The notes under the pieces: model-generated
What the model was told of the DNA's origin: nothing
The model's database searches: none
Seen by the model: only the letters and a program-made list of their open reading frames with translations
Shown here: piece after piece, positions 8,440 through 17,194 of the stretch
Numbering within the stretch: the first letter of the stretch is position 1
Layout of the letters: every line of letters begins with the position of its first letter
Position numbers and translations under genes: made by a program
Assembly (NCBI GenBank): GCA_009787685.1
Contig: WQSV01000001.1
Location: forward strand, 1 to 53,266
Reading direction: 5' to 3'
Length of the DNA stretch: 53,266 nt
Source of the DNA: Bacillota bacterium
GTDB lineage: Bacteria > Bacillota > Clostridia > Christensenellales > Pumilibacteraceae

Positions 8440-8740
8440 GTTGTCAAGCATCTTCGATGCCTTTGTCGGAGAAGTCTAAGTAATAGCAATTTCCTTCAAA
8501 AGGGCTGAAAGTCCTTATCAACAGTCTTCGACTGCTTTGTTGGGTTCTGCTTGCATTCGCATTCAGCGTCAAGAGGGTCGAAGACCTTTGTCAAGCATCT
8601 TTGATGCTCTTGTCGGAGATTGCTATTATTAGAAACATCCTCACAAAGGGGTCGAAGACCCTTGTCAACAGTCTTCGACTGGTTTCTCGGATTCTGCGTG
8701 TATTTGCACTCTCCGTCAAAAAGGTCGAAAATTCTTGTCA
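8440..8740. repeat. Dispersed mini-hairpin array (map-adk spacer)
   Basis: A 300-bp spacer full of modules: type C (GCATC-TTC-GATGC near 8447), type A variant GGGCT-GAA-AGTCC, type B, type A, type C, A, B. The 79-bp segment 8589-8667 is nearly identical to 39488-39568, 31 kb away. No gene is supported. Confidence 0.8.
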
Positions 8741-8770
8741 ATTTTTTTATCATTACCTATTCAACAATTC

Positions 8771-9382
8771 TTAGCCCAACTTTTCTTTAATTACCTCAAA
8801 TATATCTTCAATCTCTCCGTCTCCATCAATCGTTATCAGTTTTCCTTGCTTTTCATAATATTCTATTAATGGAGCAGTTTGGGCAAGAAAGGTTTCAATT
8901 CTTGGTTTGACCATCTCTTCTGTGTCGTCTTCTCTTTGATAAAGTATTTTTCCACACTCACATTCTTCCGTTTTCATTCTTTTGATGTGAATTGTTTTTC
9001 CACACTCACAAGAGCGTCTGCCCGTTATTCTTGCGAGAAGTATTGAAAAGTCGACTTCAAGATAAATCACTTTATCAATTGTGGTGATTTCATCAAGTTT
9101 TTTTGCTTGCTCAAGCGTTCTTGGGAATCCATCAAAGAAAACACCTTGTTCACACTCTTTGCATTTGAGTTTTTCCTCAACAAGCCCTATGACAACCTCG
9201 TCTGGTGCGAGCATGCCTTTGTCTAGGTATTTCTTTGCTTCAATGCCAAGAGGAGTTTCCTCTTTGATATTTTTTCTCAAAATATCGCCTGTCGCAAGAT
9301 GAAAAAGACCGTATTCTTTGTTGAGATTTGGTGCTTGAGAACCTTTTCCAGATCCCGGAGCGCCGAAGATGATTAGTTTCAT
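8771..9382 (-). CDS. adk: Adenylate kinase with a CXC-type zinc LID
   Basis: A 203-residue kinase interconverting ATP + AMP and 2 ADP. P-loop GAPGSGKG (8-15), AMP site TGDILR and DGFPRT, and LID region followed by YQREDD. The LID has four cysteines arranged as C125-x-C127 and C141-x-C143 (SCECGKT...ECECGKI) where most Gram-positive enzymes have C-x2-C pairs. GGAGGG is 8 nt before the ATG at 9382, which settles the start. The gene follows secY closely. Confidence 0.97.
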   Translation of the reverse strand: MKLIIFGAPGSGKGSQAPNLNKEYGLFHLATGDILRKNIKEETPLGIEAKKYLDKGMLAPDEVVIGLVEEKLKCKECEQGVFFDGFPRTLEQAKKLDEITTIDKVIYLEVDFSILLARITGRRSCECGKTIHIKRMKTEECECGKILYQREDDTEEMVKPRIETFLAQTAPLIEYYEKQGKLITIDGDGEIEDIFEVIKEKLG

Positions 9383-9471
9383 GTATGGAGTCCCTCCATA
9401 TAGAGTCAAGAGTCTGGGGTTGAACGTAATGCTGCATTGATTATCCTTAACTTCACCCTTCACATTTCACT

Positions 9472-10788
9472 CTACTTTAAAAAGCCTTTATACTGCTTCA
9501 TCATCAATTGACTTTGAAGTTGTTTGTCGAAGTCGAGGGCAACTGAAACAACGATTAGAAGTCCTGTTGCTGTGAATGCTCCGATTAGTCCCGGATCTTC
9601 AAAAACTAGGTCAAATATAATTGCTGGAACAATTGCGATAAACGCAAGGAACAATGCACCAAAGAATGTTAATCTTCTTGAAATGCGCTTGAGATGTTCC
9701 GCTGTTGGCTTGCCCGGACGAATACCCGGAATAAAACCACCATTTTGCTGAATTGTTCTTGCGACTTCTTCTGGATTGAACTGGATTTGAGCATAGAAGA
9801 ATGCGAAGAAGAAAATCAAGAGACCGACGACGACGCTATACACTGGTCTTCCAACTCCGAAGTGTGGTTGCCAAACGTTAATCATGAAGTTAGTTTCTTG
9901 AAGTGCGGGTATCATGCCCATAATCAATGACGGGAATGAAACAATCGCTGATGCGAAGATGATCGGAAGAACACCAGACGCGTTGAGCTTGATTGGGATG
10001 TGAGTTGATTGGCCACCATACTGTTTTCGGCCTTTGATTTGTTTTGCGTATTGAATTTGAACTCGTCGCTCTGACGCATCAATGAATACGATAAATGTGA
10101 ATATCAGTATTACAAGCCCTAAGAAGCCTATTAAATGGAATATTGGAGTGTTATCTTGACTTCCCGCTGTTGCAAAACTAGCAATTCCCGCGATGTTGCT
10201 AATAAGAGCAATACCCGCTGTTGCGATAATTCCGACGAATATCAGTAGTGAGATACCATTTCCAACGCCAAGTTCCGTGATTCTCTCACCAATCCACATT
10301 GTGAGCATCGCTCCCGCAATAAGACACAGTGAAACGATAATTCCAACAAGCCAAACCGGAAGGATTTCTCCACCAGCAAGAGCGCCTTGGTTCGACCAAG
10401 TGACGACAATTCCAACTGATTGAGCAATTGCAAGAAGCAGTGTTAAATACCTTGTTGCTTTATTGAGTTTTTCTTTTCCTTCATCACCTTGTTTGCGCCA
10501 TTCATCGAATTTTGGAATAGCGACTGTTAAAAGTTGCATTATAATCGACGCGTTAATATAAGGCATGACACCGATTGCCATGAACGCACCATTTGAAAGC
10601 GCTCCACCCGTGATTGAACCAAGAAGCATTAGCATCGTGTTTTCAGCACCGACATAATAAATGCTTGGGTCAATTCCCGGAATAGGAAGCCATGCACCGA
10701 GTCTAAACAAAAACAGTAGTCCCAGTGTTATTAGGATTTTCTTCCTTACATCCTTATTTTTAAATGAGTCGATTAATGTTGTGAACAT
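9472..10788 (-). CDS. secY: Preprotein translocase subunit SecY
   Basis: A 438-residue membrane channel protein with about ten hydrophobic helices, RLGAWLPIPGID near the start, PYINASIIMQLL in helix 2, QYAKQIKGRKQYGGQSTHIP in a cytosolic loop and NGGFIPGIRPGKPT in the late cytosolic loop. It forms the SecYEG channel for protein export. TTGGAG precedes the ATG. Its place between rplO and adk is canonical. Confidence 0.98.
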   Translation of the reverse strand: MFTTLIDSFKNKDVRKKILITLGLLFLFRLGAWLPIPGIDPSIYYVGAENTMLMLLGSITGGALSNGAFMAIGVMPYINASIIMQLLTVAIPKFDEWRKQGDEGKEKLNKATRYLTLLLAIAQSVGIVVTWSNQGALAGGEILPVWLVGIIVSLCLIAGAMLTMWIGERITELGVGNGISLLIFVGIIATAGIALISNIAGIASFATAGSQDNTPIFHLIGFLGLVILIFTFIVFIDASERRVQIQYAKQIKGRKQYGGQSTHIPIKLNASGVLPIIFASAIVSFPSLIMGMIPALQETNFMINVWQPHFGVGRPVYSVVVGLLIFFFAFFYAQIQFNPEEVARTIQQNGGFIPGIRPGKPTAEHLKRISRRLTFFGALFLAFIAIVPAIIFDLVFEDPGLIGAFTATGLLIVVSVALDFDKQLQSQLMMKQYKGFLK

Positions 10789-10876
10789 TTATTTCTCCAA
10801 TTCACAATTCACAATTTTTATTGAGCCTATTTAGTAACTCTCACTAACTGCGCATTGTGTATTATACATTGATCAA

Positions 10877-11386
10877 TTACTTTGCCCCTCTTTCAGAAAG
10901 AGGTCTCTTTTTGCCTTTTTCGTTAAGGCTGTTGTTGATGATTTCGATTTCGATTACTTTTCCGCCAGCAGCTTCAATTGCTTTTTTTGCACCTTCTGAA
11001 AACTTGTTTGCTTTGACTGTTAATGCTTTTGTCAAAGTTCCCGAACCAAGAATTTTCACCCCATACTCTTCGACTTTTGAAAGTATTCCAAATTCAAGAA
11101 GTGTTTCAGCATTGATTTCTGTTTTCGCATCAAATCTTTCAAGGTCACTTAAGTTAACAATTGAATATTCTTTTTTGAAAGCATTATCAAACCCTCTTTT
11201 CGGGATTCTTCTCATTAGAGGTTTTTGCCCACCTTCAAAACCGATGCTAACACCACCGCCACTGCGTGCCCACTGACCTTTGTGCCCTTTACAACATGTT
11301 TTGCCATGACCGCTGGCAATGCCACGACCAAGTCTTTTTTCTTTTTTCTTTGAGCCCGCTTGGGGTTGAATAGTGTGTATTTTCAT
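10877..11386 (-). CDS. rplO: 50S ribosomal protein L15
   Basis: A 169-residue L15 beginning MKIHTIQPQAGSKKKEKRLGRGIASGHGKT; the glycine-rich arm contains CCKGHKGQWARSGGG, and GGKVIEIE is the C-terminal core. AGAGGAAA is just upstream of the ATG at 11386; the longer frame runs through spacer repeat. The tail beyond the core (about 12 residues, KGKKRPLSERGAK) is slightly longer than usual. Confidence 0.97.
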   Translation of the reverse strand: MKIHTIQPQAGSKKKEKRLGRGIASGHGKTCCKGHKGQWARSGGGVSIGFEGGQKPLMRRIPKRGFDNAFKKEYSIVNLSDLERFDAKTEINAETLLEFGILSKVEEYGVKILGSGTLTKALTVKANKFSEGAKKAIEAAGGKVIEIEIINNSLNEKGKKRPLSERGAK

Positions 11387-11538
11387 AGTGATTTCCTCTA
11401 GTTTTTTCGATTCGACATTTTGTCCTAATCTAAATTTAGAGTGAATAGTGAATAGTGATAGTAAATAGTGATAGTAGAATAATTTTAAATCAATTCTATC
11501 CTGCACCTATTATTATGCATTATTCATTATTCACTGAA

Positions 11539-11739
11539 TTAAGCGATTTCTTCTACTTTTACCAAGTGTTTGACGACGAACAGCATTCCTCTTAAGCTTT
11601 CGCTGTCCGAGTGAGTGACACTTTGTCTTATTTTTCTCAAGCCCAAAGCTTGGATTGTCTTTTTTTGTTTTTCAAGACAACCAATTGTGCTTTTTACTAA
11701 TGTGATTTTGATTTGTTTGTTTGCTTCTTTCTTAGCCAT
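11539..11739 (-). CDS. rpmD: 50S ribosomal protein L30
   Basis: A 66-residue L30 (IKITLVKSTIGCLEKQKKTIQALGLRKI). Length and the spc-operon position between rpsE and rplO are standard. TGGAG lies 6 nt upstream of the ATG. Confidence 0.96.
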   Translation of the reverse strand: MAKKEANKQIKITLVKSTIGCLEKQKKTIQALGLRKIRQSVTHSDSESLRGMLFVVKHLVKVEEIA

Positions 11740-11823
11740 GATTTCTCCATTGATATGGAATATGTGTCGATAAAATAGTTTATCATTACCTATTCAATAT
11801 TCAGCGTTCAATATTCAATGATT

Positions 11824-12366
11824 TTAATTAAGGATTTCCTCGACTGACTTTCCTCTTCCCCTAGCCACCTGCTCTGCTGAACGAAGTCCATAAAGTCCTT
11901 GAATTGCAGCTTTTGTTGAGTTGATTGGGTTTCTTGAACCATGAGATTTTGCAGTGATATTTTTGATGCCCGCAAGTTCAACAACCGCACGAACCGATCC
12001 TCCCGCAATAATCCCCGTTCCTTCTGGTGCAGGCTTCAACAAGACTTTTGAAGCACCGAAGTGTCCGATGATTTCATGAGGAATAGTGCTTTCATTAAGA
12101 GCAATTTTCTCCATCTTGCGTCTTGCTTGCTGTTCAGCTTTTCTGACTGCTTCTGGAACTTCGTTTGCTTTTCCGTGTCCAACACCAACTGAGCCATTGC
12201 CGTCGCCAACAACAACCAGAGCAGAAAAACGCATGTTTCTTCCACCTTTGACAACTTTTGTAACGCGATTAACCGCAATCAGTTTGCTTCTGATTCCGTC
12301 ATCTGGTCTCTCGTCAGTTCTTCTTGGTTCACGCTCTCTTGGCGTTCTTTTTTGTCTTTCTTCCAT
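11824..12366 (-). CDS. rpsE: 30S ribosomal protein S5
   Basis: A 180-residue S5: dsRNA-binding N domain (SKLIAVNRVTKVVKGGRNMRF, GDGNGSVGVGHGKA) and C domain (APEGTGIIAGGSVRAVVELAGI). It contributes to decoding fidelity. The start at 12366 (MEERQKRTPRE) has AAGGA upstream. The first 25 residues are an arginine/glutamate-rich tail longer than in Bacillus. Confidence 0.97.
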   Translation of the reverse strand: MEERQKRTPREREPRRTDERPDDGIRSKLIAVNRVTKVVKGGRNMRFSALVVVGDGNGSVGVGHGKANEVPEAVRKAEQQARRKMEKIALNESTIPHEIIGHFGASKVLLKPAPEGTGIIAGGSVRAVVELAGIKNITAKSHGSRNPINSTKAAIQGLYGLRSAEQVARGRGKSVEEILN

Positions 12367-12505
12367 TTTATGTTCCTTCTTAAATGCACAAATGTGCATG
12401 ATGAGAATTGCTCTATATTTAGTTTAAATTGACAATTTGCAACTTACTATTTGCAAGTTTATGATATCTTAATTTGACTTCAATCTGTCAATTGCAAATC
12501 AAAAA

Positions 12506-12868
12506 CTAGAAAACTAGTCCTTCTTCTCTTGCTCCATCAGCGAGTGCTTTAACTCGTCCGATGTAGAGGTAGCCACCGCGGTCAAAAACTATTGTGTTGA
12601 TTTTTAGTTTTTTTGCTTTTTTAGCAATTTCTTGTCCAACTTTTTTAGCCGCTTCTGTCTTGTTAAGTTTTTTAACATCAACATCTTTTGCAACTGTTGA
12701 AGAAGAGCAAAGTGTTTTTCCTTGTTCATCATCAATCAATTGAGCATAAATATGAGTTGCAGAGCGAAAAACATTCATTCTTGGTCTTTGTGCAGTTCCA
12801 AAAATATTTTTTCTCACTCTTTTGTGACGTTTTTCACGTGCTTTGTTTTTGTCTTGTTTTGTTATCAT
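12506..12868 (-). CDS. rplR: 50S ribosomal protein L18
   Basis: A 120-residue 5S rRNA-binding protein (REKRHKRVRKNIFGTAQRPRMNVFRSATHIYAQLIDD, VFDRGGYLYIGRVKALADGAREEGL). Full length; the ATG has AGGAA 7 nt upstream. Confidence 0.97.
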   Translation of the reverse strand: MITKQDKNKAREKRHKRVRKNIFGTAQRPRMNVFRSATHIYAQLIDDEQGKTLCSSSTVAKDVDVKKLNKTEAAKKVGQEIAKKAKKLKINTIVFDRGGYLYIGRVKALADGAREEGLVF

Positions 12869-13005
12869 GATGGTTTCCTAGACGCATAATGCATAATGCA
12901 TAAGCATAACGAATGTTAATTTTTTTGATGCATGTCTTCATATTCGCCTAATTCATAATGAATGTTAAAGTGTTTTTACAATCGTTATGAGTTATGCGTT
13001 ATTTT

Positions 13006-13548
13006 TTACTTTCCGCTTGTTTTACCCTCTTTCTTCACTAAGCGCTCGCCTTGATAGTGAATTCCATAAAGATGGTATGGTTCAACTGGTTTTTTGCTTT
13101 TTAGTGTTGCCGCGACTTGACCAACTCTTTGCTTGCTGATTCCACTGACAACAATAGTGTTTGCATCCGGACAAGCAAGCGTTACATCTTGAGGTGAAAC
13201 AAACTCAACAGTGTGGGACAAACCTACGTTCATTGTTATTTTGTTTCCCGCAAGAGCAACTTTGTAACCAACACCCTTAACAATAAGGGTTTTTGAAAAT
13301 GGCTCAACAACACCTTTGACCATGTTTGCAATAAGTTGACGGTAAAGTCCATGTTTTGCTTTTGTTGATTTGCTTTCACTTTTGCGAACAACATTCAAAA
13401 CCGCACCGTTGTTTTCAATCACGATGTTTCTGTCGTCAATATATTGCGACAATTCACCTTTAGGTCCTTTTACTGTGACAGTGTTGTTTTCAACACCGAC
13501 TGTAACTCCTGCTGGCAATGCTATTTCTGCTCTTCCGACTCTTGACAT
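13006..13548 (-). CDS. rplF: 50S ribosomal protein L6
   Basis: A 180-residue L6 with both tandem domains: VGRAEIALPAGVTV at the start and the C-terminal EPYHLYGIHYQGERLVKKEGKT signature. It binds 23S rRNA near the sarcin-ricin loop. AAGGAAA precedes the ATG. Confidence 0.97.
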   Translation of the reverse strand: MSRVGRAEIALPAGVTVGVENNTVTVKGPKGELSQYIDDRNIVIENNGAVLNVVRKSESKSTKAKHGLYRQLIANMVKGVVEPFSKTLIVKGVGYKVALAGNKITMNVGLSHTVEFVSPQDVTLACPDANTIVVSGISKQRVGQVAATLKSKKPVEPYHLYGIHYQGERLVKKEGKTSGK

Positions 13549-13561
13549 GTTTTCCTTTTTT

Positions 13562-13693
13562 AATGCAGAATGCTAAATGCATAATGCATAATTATTGTTA
13601 AAATTTTTTGAACTCCTTCGGCTTTACCGAGGATCGACACACTCGTGTCAATTTTGACATCAATTCTGCATTATGCATTTAGCATTCTGCATT
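13562..13693. repeat. Intergenic inverted repeat, 32-bp arms (rplF-rpsH)
   Basis: Arms 13562-13593 and 13662-13693 are reverse complements with a single mismatch. They are made of ATGCAGA/ATGCATA units; the odd unit GCTAAAT is present at the mirrored place in both arms, so the two arms are matched to each other and not merely made of the same unit. Confidence 0.9.
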
Positions 13694-13701
13694 GAATAAA
13701 G

Positions 13702-14100
13702 CTACCAAATATACGCTAGCACTTCGCCACCAATTTTATTTTTGCGCGCTTCTTTGTCAGTCATAACGCCTTTTGATGTTGAAATGATGGCAACACCAAG
13801 ACCGTTTAAAACTTTTGGCAAATCTTCATATCCGCAATAAACTCTAAGCCCCGGCTTTGAAACACGCTTTAGGTTTGTCAAAACTTTAGCAAAACCTCTC
13901 CCATATTTAAGAGTTATCAAAATATGAGGGTGCCCGTCGATTTCGACCGCCTCGTGTGAAGTGATATATCCTTCGCCTTGAAGAATCTCAACAATCGCCC
14001 TCTTCATTTTTGAAGTTGGAATAGCGACAGTGTCGTGTCGAGCAATTTGAGCATTTCTTATTCTTGTCAGCAAATCTGCAATTGGGTCTGTTGTTATCAT
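13702..14100 (-). CDS. rpsH: 30S ribosomal protein S8
   Basis: A 132-residue S8 (DPIADLLTRIRNAQIARHDTVAIP at the N-terminus, STSKGVMTDKEARKNKIGGEVLAYIW at the C-terminus). It binds 16S helix 21 and, in E. coli, is the translational repressor of the spc operon. Confidence 0.97.
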   Translation of the reverse strand: MITTDPIADLLTRIRNAQIARHDTVAIPTSKMKRAIVEILQGEGYITSHEAVEIDGHPHILITLKYGRGFAKVLTNLKRVSKPGLRVYCGYEDLPKVLNGLGVAIISTSKGVMTDKEARKNKIGGEVLAYIW

Positions 14101-14118
14101 TTAAACCTCTTTTATTAT

Positions 14119-14250
14119 AATGCAGAATGCAAAAATACAAAATGCAAAATAATTGTTAGACTTTTCTAGTTTCTTCGTCTTTATTTAAAGACTATTATAA
14201 TAATTTTCACCTATATTCTGCATTCTGCATTCTGCATTCTGCATTCTATA
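14119..14250. repeat. Intergenic inverted repeat with GCAGAAT/GCAAAAT units (rpsH-rpsN)
   Basis: Left arm 14119-14154 (TGCAGAATGC, then TGCAAAAT variants) faces five ATTCTGC units at 14214-14250. The right arm is more regular than the left. Confidence 0.8.
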
Positions 14251-14253
14251 ATA

Positions 14254-14439
14254 CTACCAAGAAGCCTTGCGAACTCCCGGAATTTCACCTTTATAGGCTA
14301 GGTTGCGAAAGCAAATTCTGCAGATGCCATACTTGCGAAGAACCGCATGTGGGCGCCCACACATACTGCAACGGGTGTATTCTCTCGTTGAGTATTTTTG
14401 CTTTTTCTGCTGTTTTTGTACCATTGCTTTTTTAGCCAT
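14254..14439 (-). CDS. rpsN: 30S ribosomal protein S14, type Z
   Basis: A 61-residue zinc-type S14 with C24-x2-C27 and C40-x2-C43 (CSMCGRPHAVL, CRICFRNLAYKGEIPGVRKASW). The ATG at 14439 (MAKKAMVQKQQ) is conserved; CGGAGAG lies upstream. The short form is the norm in clostridia. Confidence 0.97.
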   Translation of the reverse strand: MAKKAMVQKQQKKQKYSTREYTRCSMCGRPHAVLRKYGICRICFRNLAYKGEIPGVRKASW

Positions 14440-14573
14440 GTTTACTTTCTCTCCGTTGTCCAAAGTTTGGACGATTGGTTTTTCAATTTAATTCAGAATT
14501 CAAAATTATGAATTAAGAATTATTGATGATTTATTTTTTCATTCGACCTTAATTCTAAATTCTGAATTAATTT

Positions 14574-15707
14574 CTATGTTCTAAAAGGCATTCCGATTTT
14601 TGTTAGTAGCGCTAGTGCATCAGCGTCCGTTTTCGCAGTCGTTACGATTGCAATATCAAAGCCTCTGACTTTTTCTACTGTTTCATAGGAAATTTCTGGG
14701 AAGATAATCTGTTCTTTGACACCCATTGAGTAGTTTCCTCTGCCGTCAAACGACTTTGGCGAAATACCCCTAAAGTCTCTGACGCGTGGAAGTGCGACTG
14801 CAATAAGTTTGTCAAGAAATTCATACATTCTTTCTCCGCGAAGAGTGACTTTAATACCGATTGGTTGATTCTCACGAAGTTTGAAGTTAGAAACTGATTT
14901 TTTTGCTCTAACTAGGACGCTTTTTTGTCCAGCAATTTGCTCAAGTTCAGTTTGTGCTTGTTTGATTGATTTTGTGTTATCTTTAATGTCACCGATTCTC
15001 ATGTTCAAGATGATTTTGTCAACTTTCGGAACTTCAAAGATGTTTTTATAACCCTGTTCTTTTTTGAGTTCTGGAGCAATTTCAGTTGAATAACGCTTTT
15101 TAAGACGATGTCTTGTTTCAGACGATAGTGTCTTTTGTGGGGCGACTCTCTTTGGCTCTTCTTTTTTAGATTCAGTTTTTGGTGCCGAAGCAGGTTTTGA
15201 AGCTTCTTTTTTAACTTCTTCAACTTTCGGAGCAACTACTGGAGTCGCTTTTGGCTCTTCTTTCTGAATTTCAACAGCTTTTGGTGCTAGCTCAACTTTT
15301 GACTCTTCTGCTTTCACTTCTTTCTTTGGCTCTGCTTTTGCTTTTGCAGGAGCTTTTTCTTTTGCTTCTGTTTTAGGCTTTGGCTCGGCTTTCGGTTTTG
15401 CAGGAGCTTTCTCTTTTTCTACCTTCTCTTTTGGCTCTGTCTTTGGCTTCGGTTCTGCTTTTGGCTTCGCCGTTGCTTTTTTTGGTTTTTCTGTTGTCGC
15501 AGCCACTTCCGCTCCCGCTTCTTCGATGCTTGCAGTTGACATAATTGCTTCAATTGCCTTAGCCGCAGTTTCTTTGATCGCGTCTATTGCTTTTTCTTTT
15601 GATTTTGAAGATGCTTTTGGCTCAGTCGCCTTTTTAGCTGGTGCTTTCTTCGCTTTTGGCTCGTCGGTTACAACTTCTTTAGTAACCTGATCATCTTTTT
15701 TAGCCAT
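14574..15707 (-). CDS. rplE: 50S ribosomal protein L5 with a 200-residue Lys/Ala/Pro-rich N-terminal extension
   Basis: A 377-residue protein. Residues about 201-377 are a complete L5 (GYKNIFEVPKVDKIILNMRIGD, QPIGIKVTLRGERMYEFLDKL, FRGISPKSFDGRGNYSMGVKEQ, MPFRT), the 5S rRNA and P-site tRNA-contacting protein, normally about 180 residues. Residues 1-200 are low-complexity, made of AKKAPAKK, KPKAEPKPKTE and EEPK-type repeats like histone H1 tails. The extension is real in this frame: AAGGAG lies 5 nt before the ATG at 15707, and no start codon with a Shine-Dalgarno sequence precedes the L5 domain. It is probably disordered; its role is unknown. Confidence 0.95.
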   Translation of the reverse strand: MAKKDDQVTKEVVTDEPKAKKAPAKKATEPKASSKSKEKAIDAIKETAAKAIEAIMSTASIEEAGAEVAATTEKPKKATAKPKAEPKPKTEPKEKVEKEKAPAKPKAEPKPKTEAKEKAPAKAKAEPKKEVKAEESKVELAPKAVEIQKEEPKATPVVAPKVEEVKKEASKPASAPKTESKKEEPKRVAPQKTLSSETRHRLKKRYSTEIAPELKKEQGYKNIFEVPKVDKIILNMRIGDIKDNTKSIKQAQTELEQIAGQKSVLVRAKKSVSNFKLRENQPIGIKVTLRGERMYEFLDKLIAVALPRVRDFRGISPKSFDGRGNYSMGVKEQIIFPEISYETVEKVRGFDIAIVTTAKTDADALALLTKIGMPFRT

Positions 15708-15816
15708 GATTTCTCCTTGATTATTGAATATGGAATATTTAATATTAAATAAGTCTTGTCAAATCTAATTTAATCATTACTTATTCAATACTCCATATTA
15801 ACTATTACATAATAAT

Positions 15817-16302
15817 TTATTCTTGAATTGCTTCTTCCGCGTTAACCACCGTTTCTTCTTTTGCAGTTTCTTCAGATTTCACTGCTTTTGGTTTTCTTGC
15901 AGATTTTTTTTCTTTTGTTTCTTCTGCTGGAGCGTCAACCGCATCTTTTTTTGCTTTTTTCAATGCTTTTTTGTCCGCTGATTTGACATCAAGGCTTTTT
16001 TCACATTTTTTACACATTCTCACTTTTTTGCCTTCGATTTCCATGTGAGCAACTCTTGTTGTTTTTGCGCATGCTGGACAAACGATTTGAACATTCGATG
16101 CATCAACAGAACCTGCAACTTTGCTGATTCCACCTCTGTCAGTTTGTGAGCGAGGTTTTTTATGTTTTGTGATAATGTTCAATCCATCGACAACAATACG
16201 AGAAGTTTCAGGGTTAACCATTGTAACCTTGCCAGTTTTGCCTTTATTTTTGCCCGAAAGCATTTTTACTGTGTCGCCTTTGCGAACGAATAGTGAGTTC
16301 AT
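15817..16302 (-). CDS. rplX: 50S ribosomal protein L24 with zinc ribbon and charged tail
   Basis: A 161-residue L24. KOW motif at the start (RKGDTVKMLSGKNKGKTGKV), then a zinc ribbon with C75-x2-C78 and C97-x2-C100. Residues about 106-161 are an added lysine/alanine/glutamate-rich tail not found in the usual 100-110-residue protein and similar in composition to the extension on L5, the next gene. It is an assembly-initiator protein of the 50S subunit. AAGGAAA precedes the ATG. Confidence 0.95.
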   Translation of the reverse strand: MNSLFVRKGDTVKMLSGKNKGKTGKVTMVNPETSRIVVDGLNIITKHKKPRSQTDRGGISKVAGSVDASNVQIVCPACAKTTRVAHMEIEGKKVRMCKKCEKSLDVKSADKKALKKAKKDAVDAPAEETKEKKSARKPKAVKSEETAKEETVVNAEEAIQE

Positions 16303-16317
16303 AATATTTCCTTATTT

Positions 16318-16453
16318 AACGCATAACGCATAACGCATAACGCATAATGAATGTTTATTTGGATTGTTAACGATGACGAAAACGTTAGACTCAATCACGA
16401 TATTCAAAATTCTATTATCGTTATGAGTTATAAGTTATGCGTTATGCGTTAAA
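16318..16453. repeat. Intergenic inverted repeat with AACGCAT units (rplX-rplN)
   Basis: Four tandem AACGCAT units (16318-16349) face CGTTATG/GTTATGC units (16419-16453), with about 70 nt between. Confidence 0.85.
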
Positions 16454-16454
16454 T

Positions 16455-16823
16455 TTAGATTACTTCTGGAGCAAGAGAGATAATTTTCATATACTCTTTT
16501 TCACGAAGCTCTCTTGCAATTGGCCCAAAAATACGAGTTCCTTTTGGTTGTTTTTGATTGTCAATAATAACAGCAGCGTTGTCATCAAACTTGATATGAG
16601 ATCCATCTGGACGATTGATTCCCATGTGACTTCTGACGATTACAGCTTTGACAACATCACCTTTTTTGACATTCCCGCCCGGCGTCGCAGACTTTACCGA
16701 TGCGATAATAACATCGCCGATATTTCCAGAGTAGCGAAAACTTCCGCCCAAAACTCTGATACACATAATTTCTTTTGCACCGCTGTTGTCAGCGACTTTC
16801 AAATATGATTGTGGTTGAACCAT
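16455..16823 (-). CDS. rplN: 50S ribosomal protein L14
   Basis: A 122-residue L14 (MVQPQSYLKVADNSGAKEI, GDVIIASVKSATPGGNVKKGDVVKAVIVR, DDNAAVII, GTRIFGPIARELR), full length, at the subunit interface. CGGAG lies upstream. Confidence 0.98.
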   Translation of the reverse strand: MVQPQSYLKVADNSGAKEIMCIRVLGGSFRYSGNIGDVIIASVKSATPGGNVKKGDVVKAVIVRSHMGINRPDGSHIKFDDNAAVIIDNQKQPKGTRIFGPIARELREKEYMKIISLAPEVI

Positions 16824-16921
16824 GATTATTCTCCGAATATGGAATATGGAATATGGAATAGATAAAGATAAAATATTTTTTTATCAACACATTTCAATAT
16901 TCAATATTCAATAGTAAAATA

Positions 16922-17191
16922 TTATTTTGCTTTTTCGACAATGCGAACCAATCTGAAATACTTGTCTCTTGAAAGTGGACGAGTTTCTGCAATTTCGACA
17001 GTGTCGCCGATTCCGCATTCATTGTTTTCGTCATGCACTTTGTATTTTTTAGATTTGTTCATCGTCTTTTTATAAATAGGGTGTGGAACTTTGTCGCTAA
17101 CAAGAACAACAATTGTCTTGTCCATTTTGTCAGAAACAACAACACCTTCACGCACCTTGCGCATATTTACTCTTTTTTCTGATGCTTCCAT
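16922..17191 (-). CDS. rpsQ: 30S ribosomal protein S17
   Basis: An 89-residue OB-fold rRNA-binding protein (RKVREGVVVSDKMDKTIVVLV, PLSRDKYFRLVRIVEKAK). It starts 3 nt after the rpmC stop, so is coupled to it. Confidence 0.97.
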   Translation of the reverse strand: MEASEKRVNMRKVREGVVVSDKMDKTIVVLVSDKVPHPIYKKTMNKSKKYKVHDENNECGIGDTVEIAETRPLSRDKYFRLVRIVEKAK

Positions 17192-17194
17192 TTG

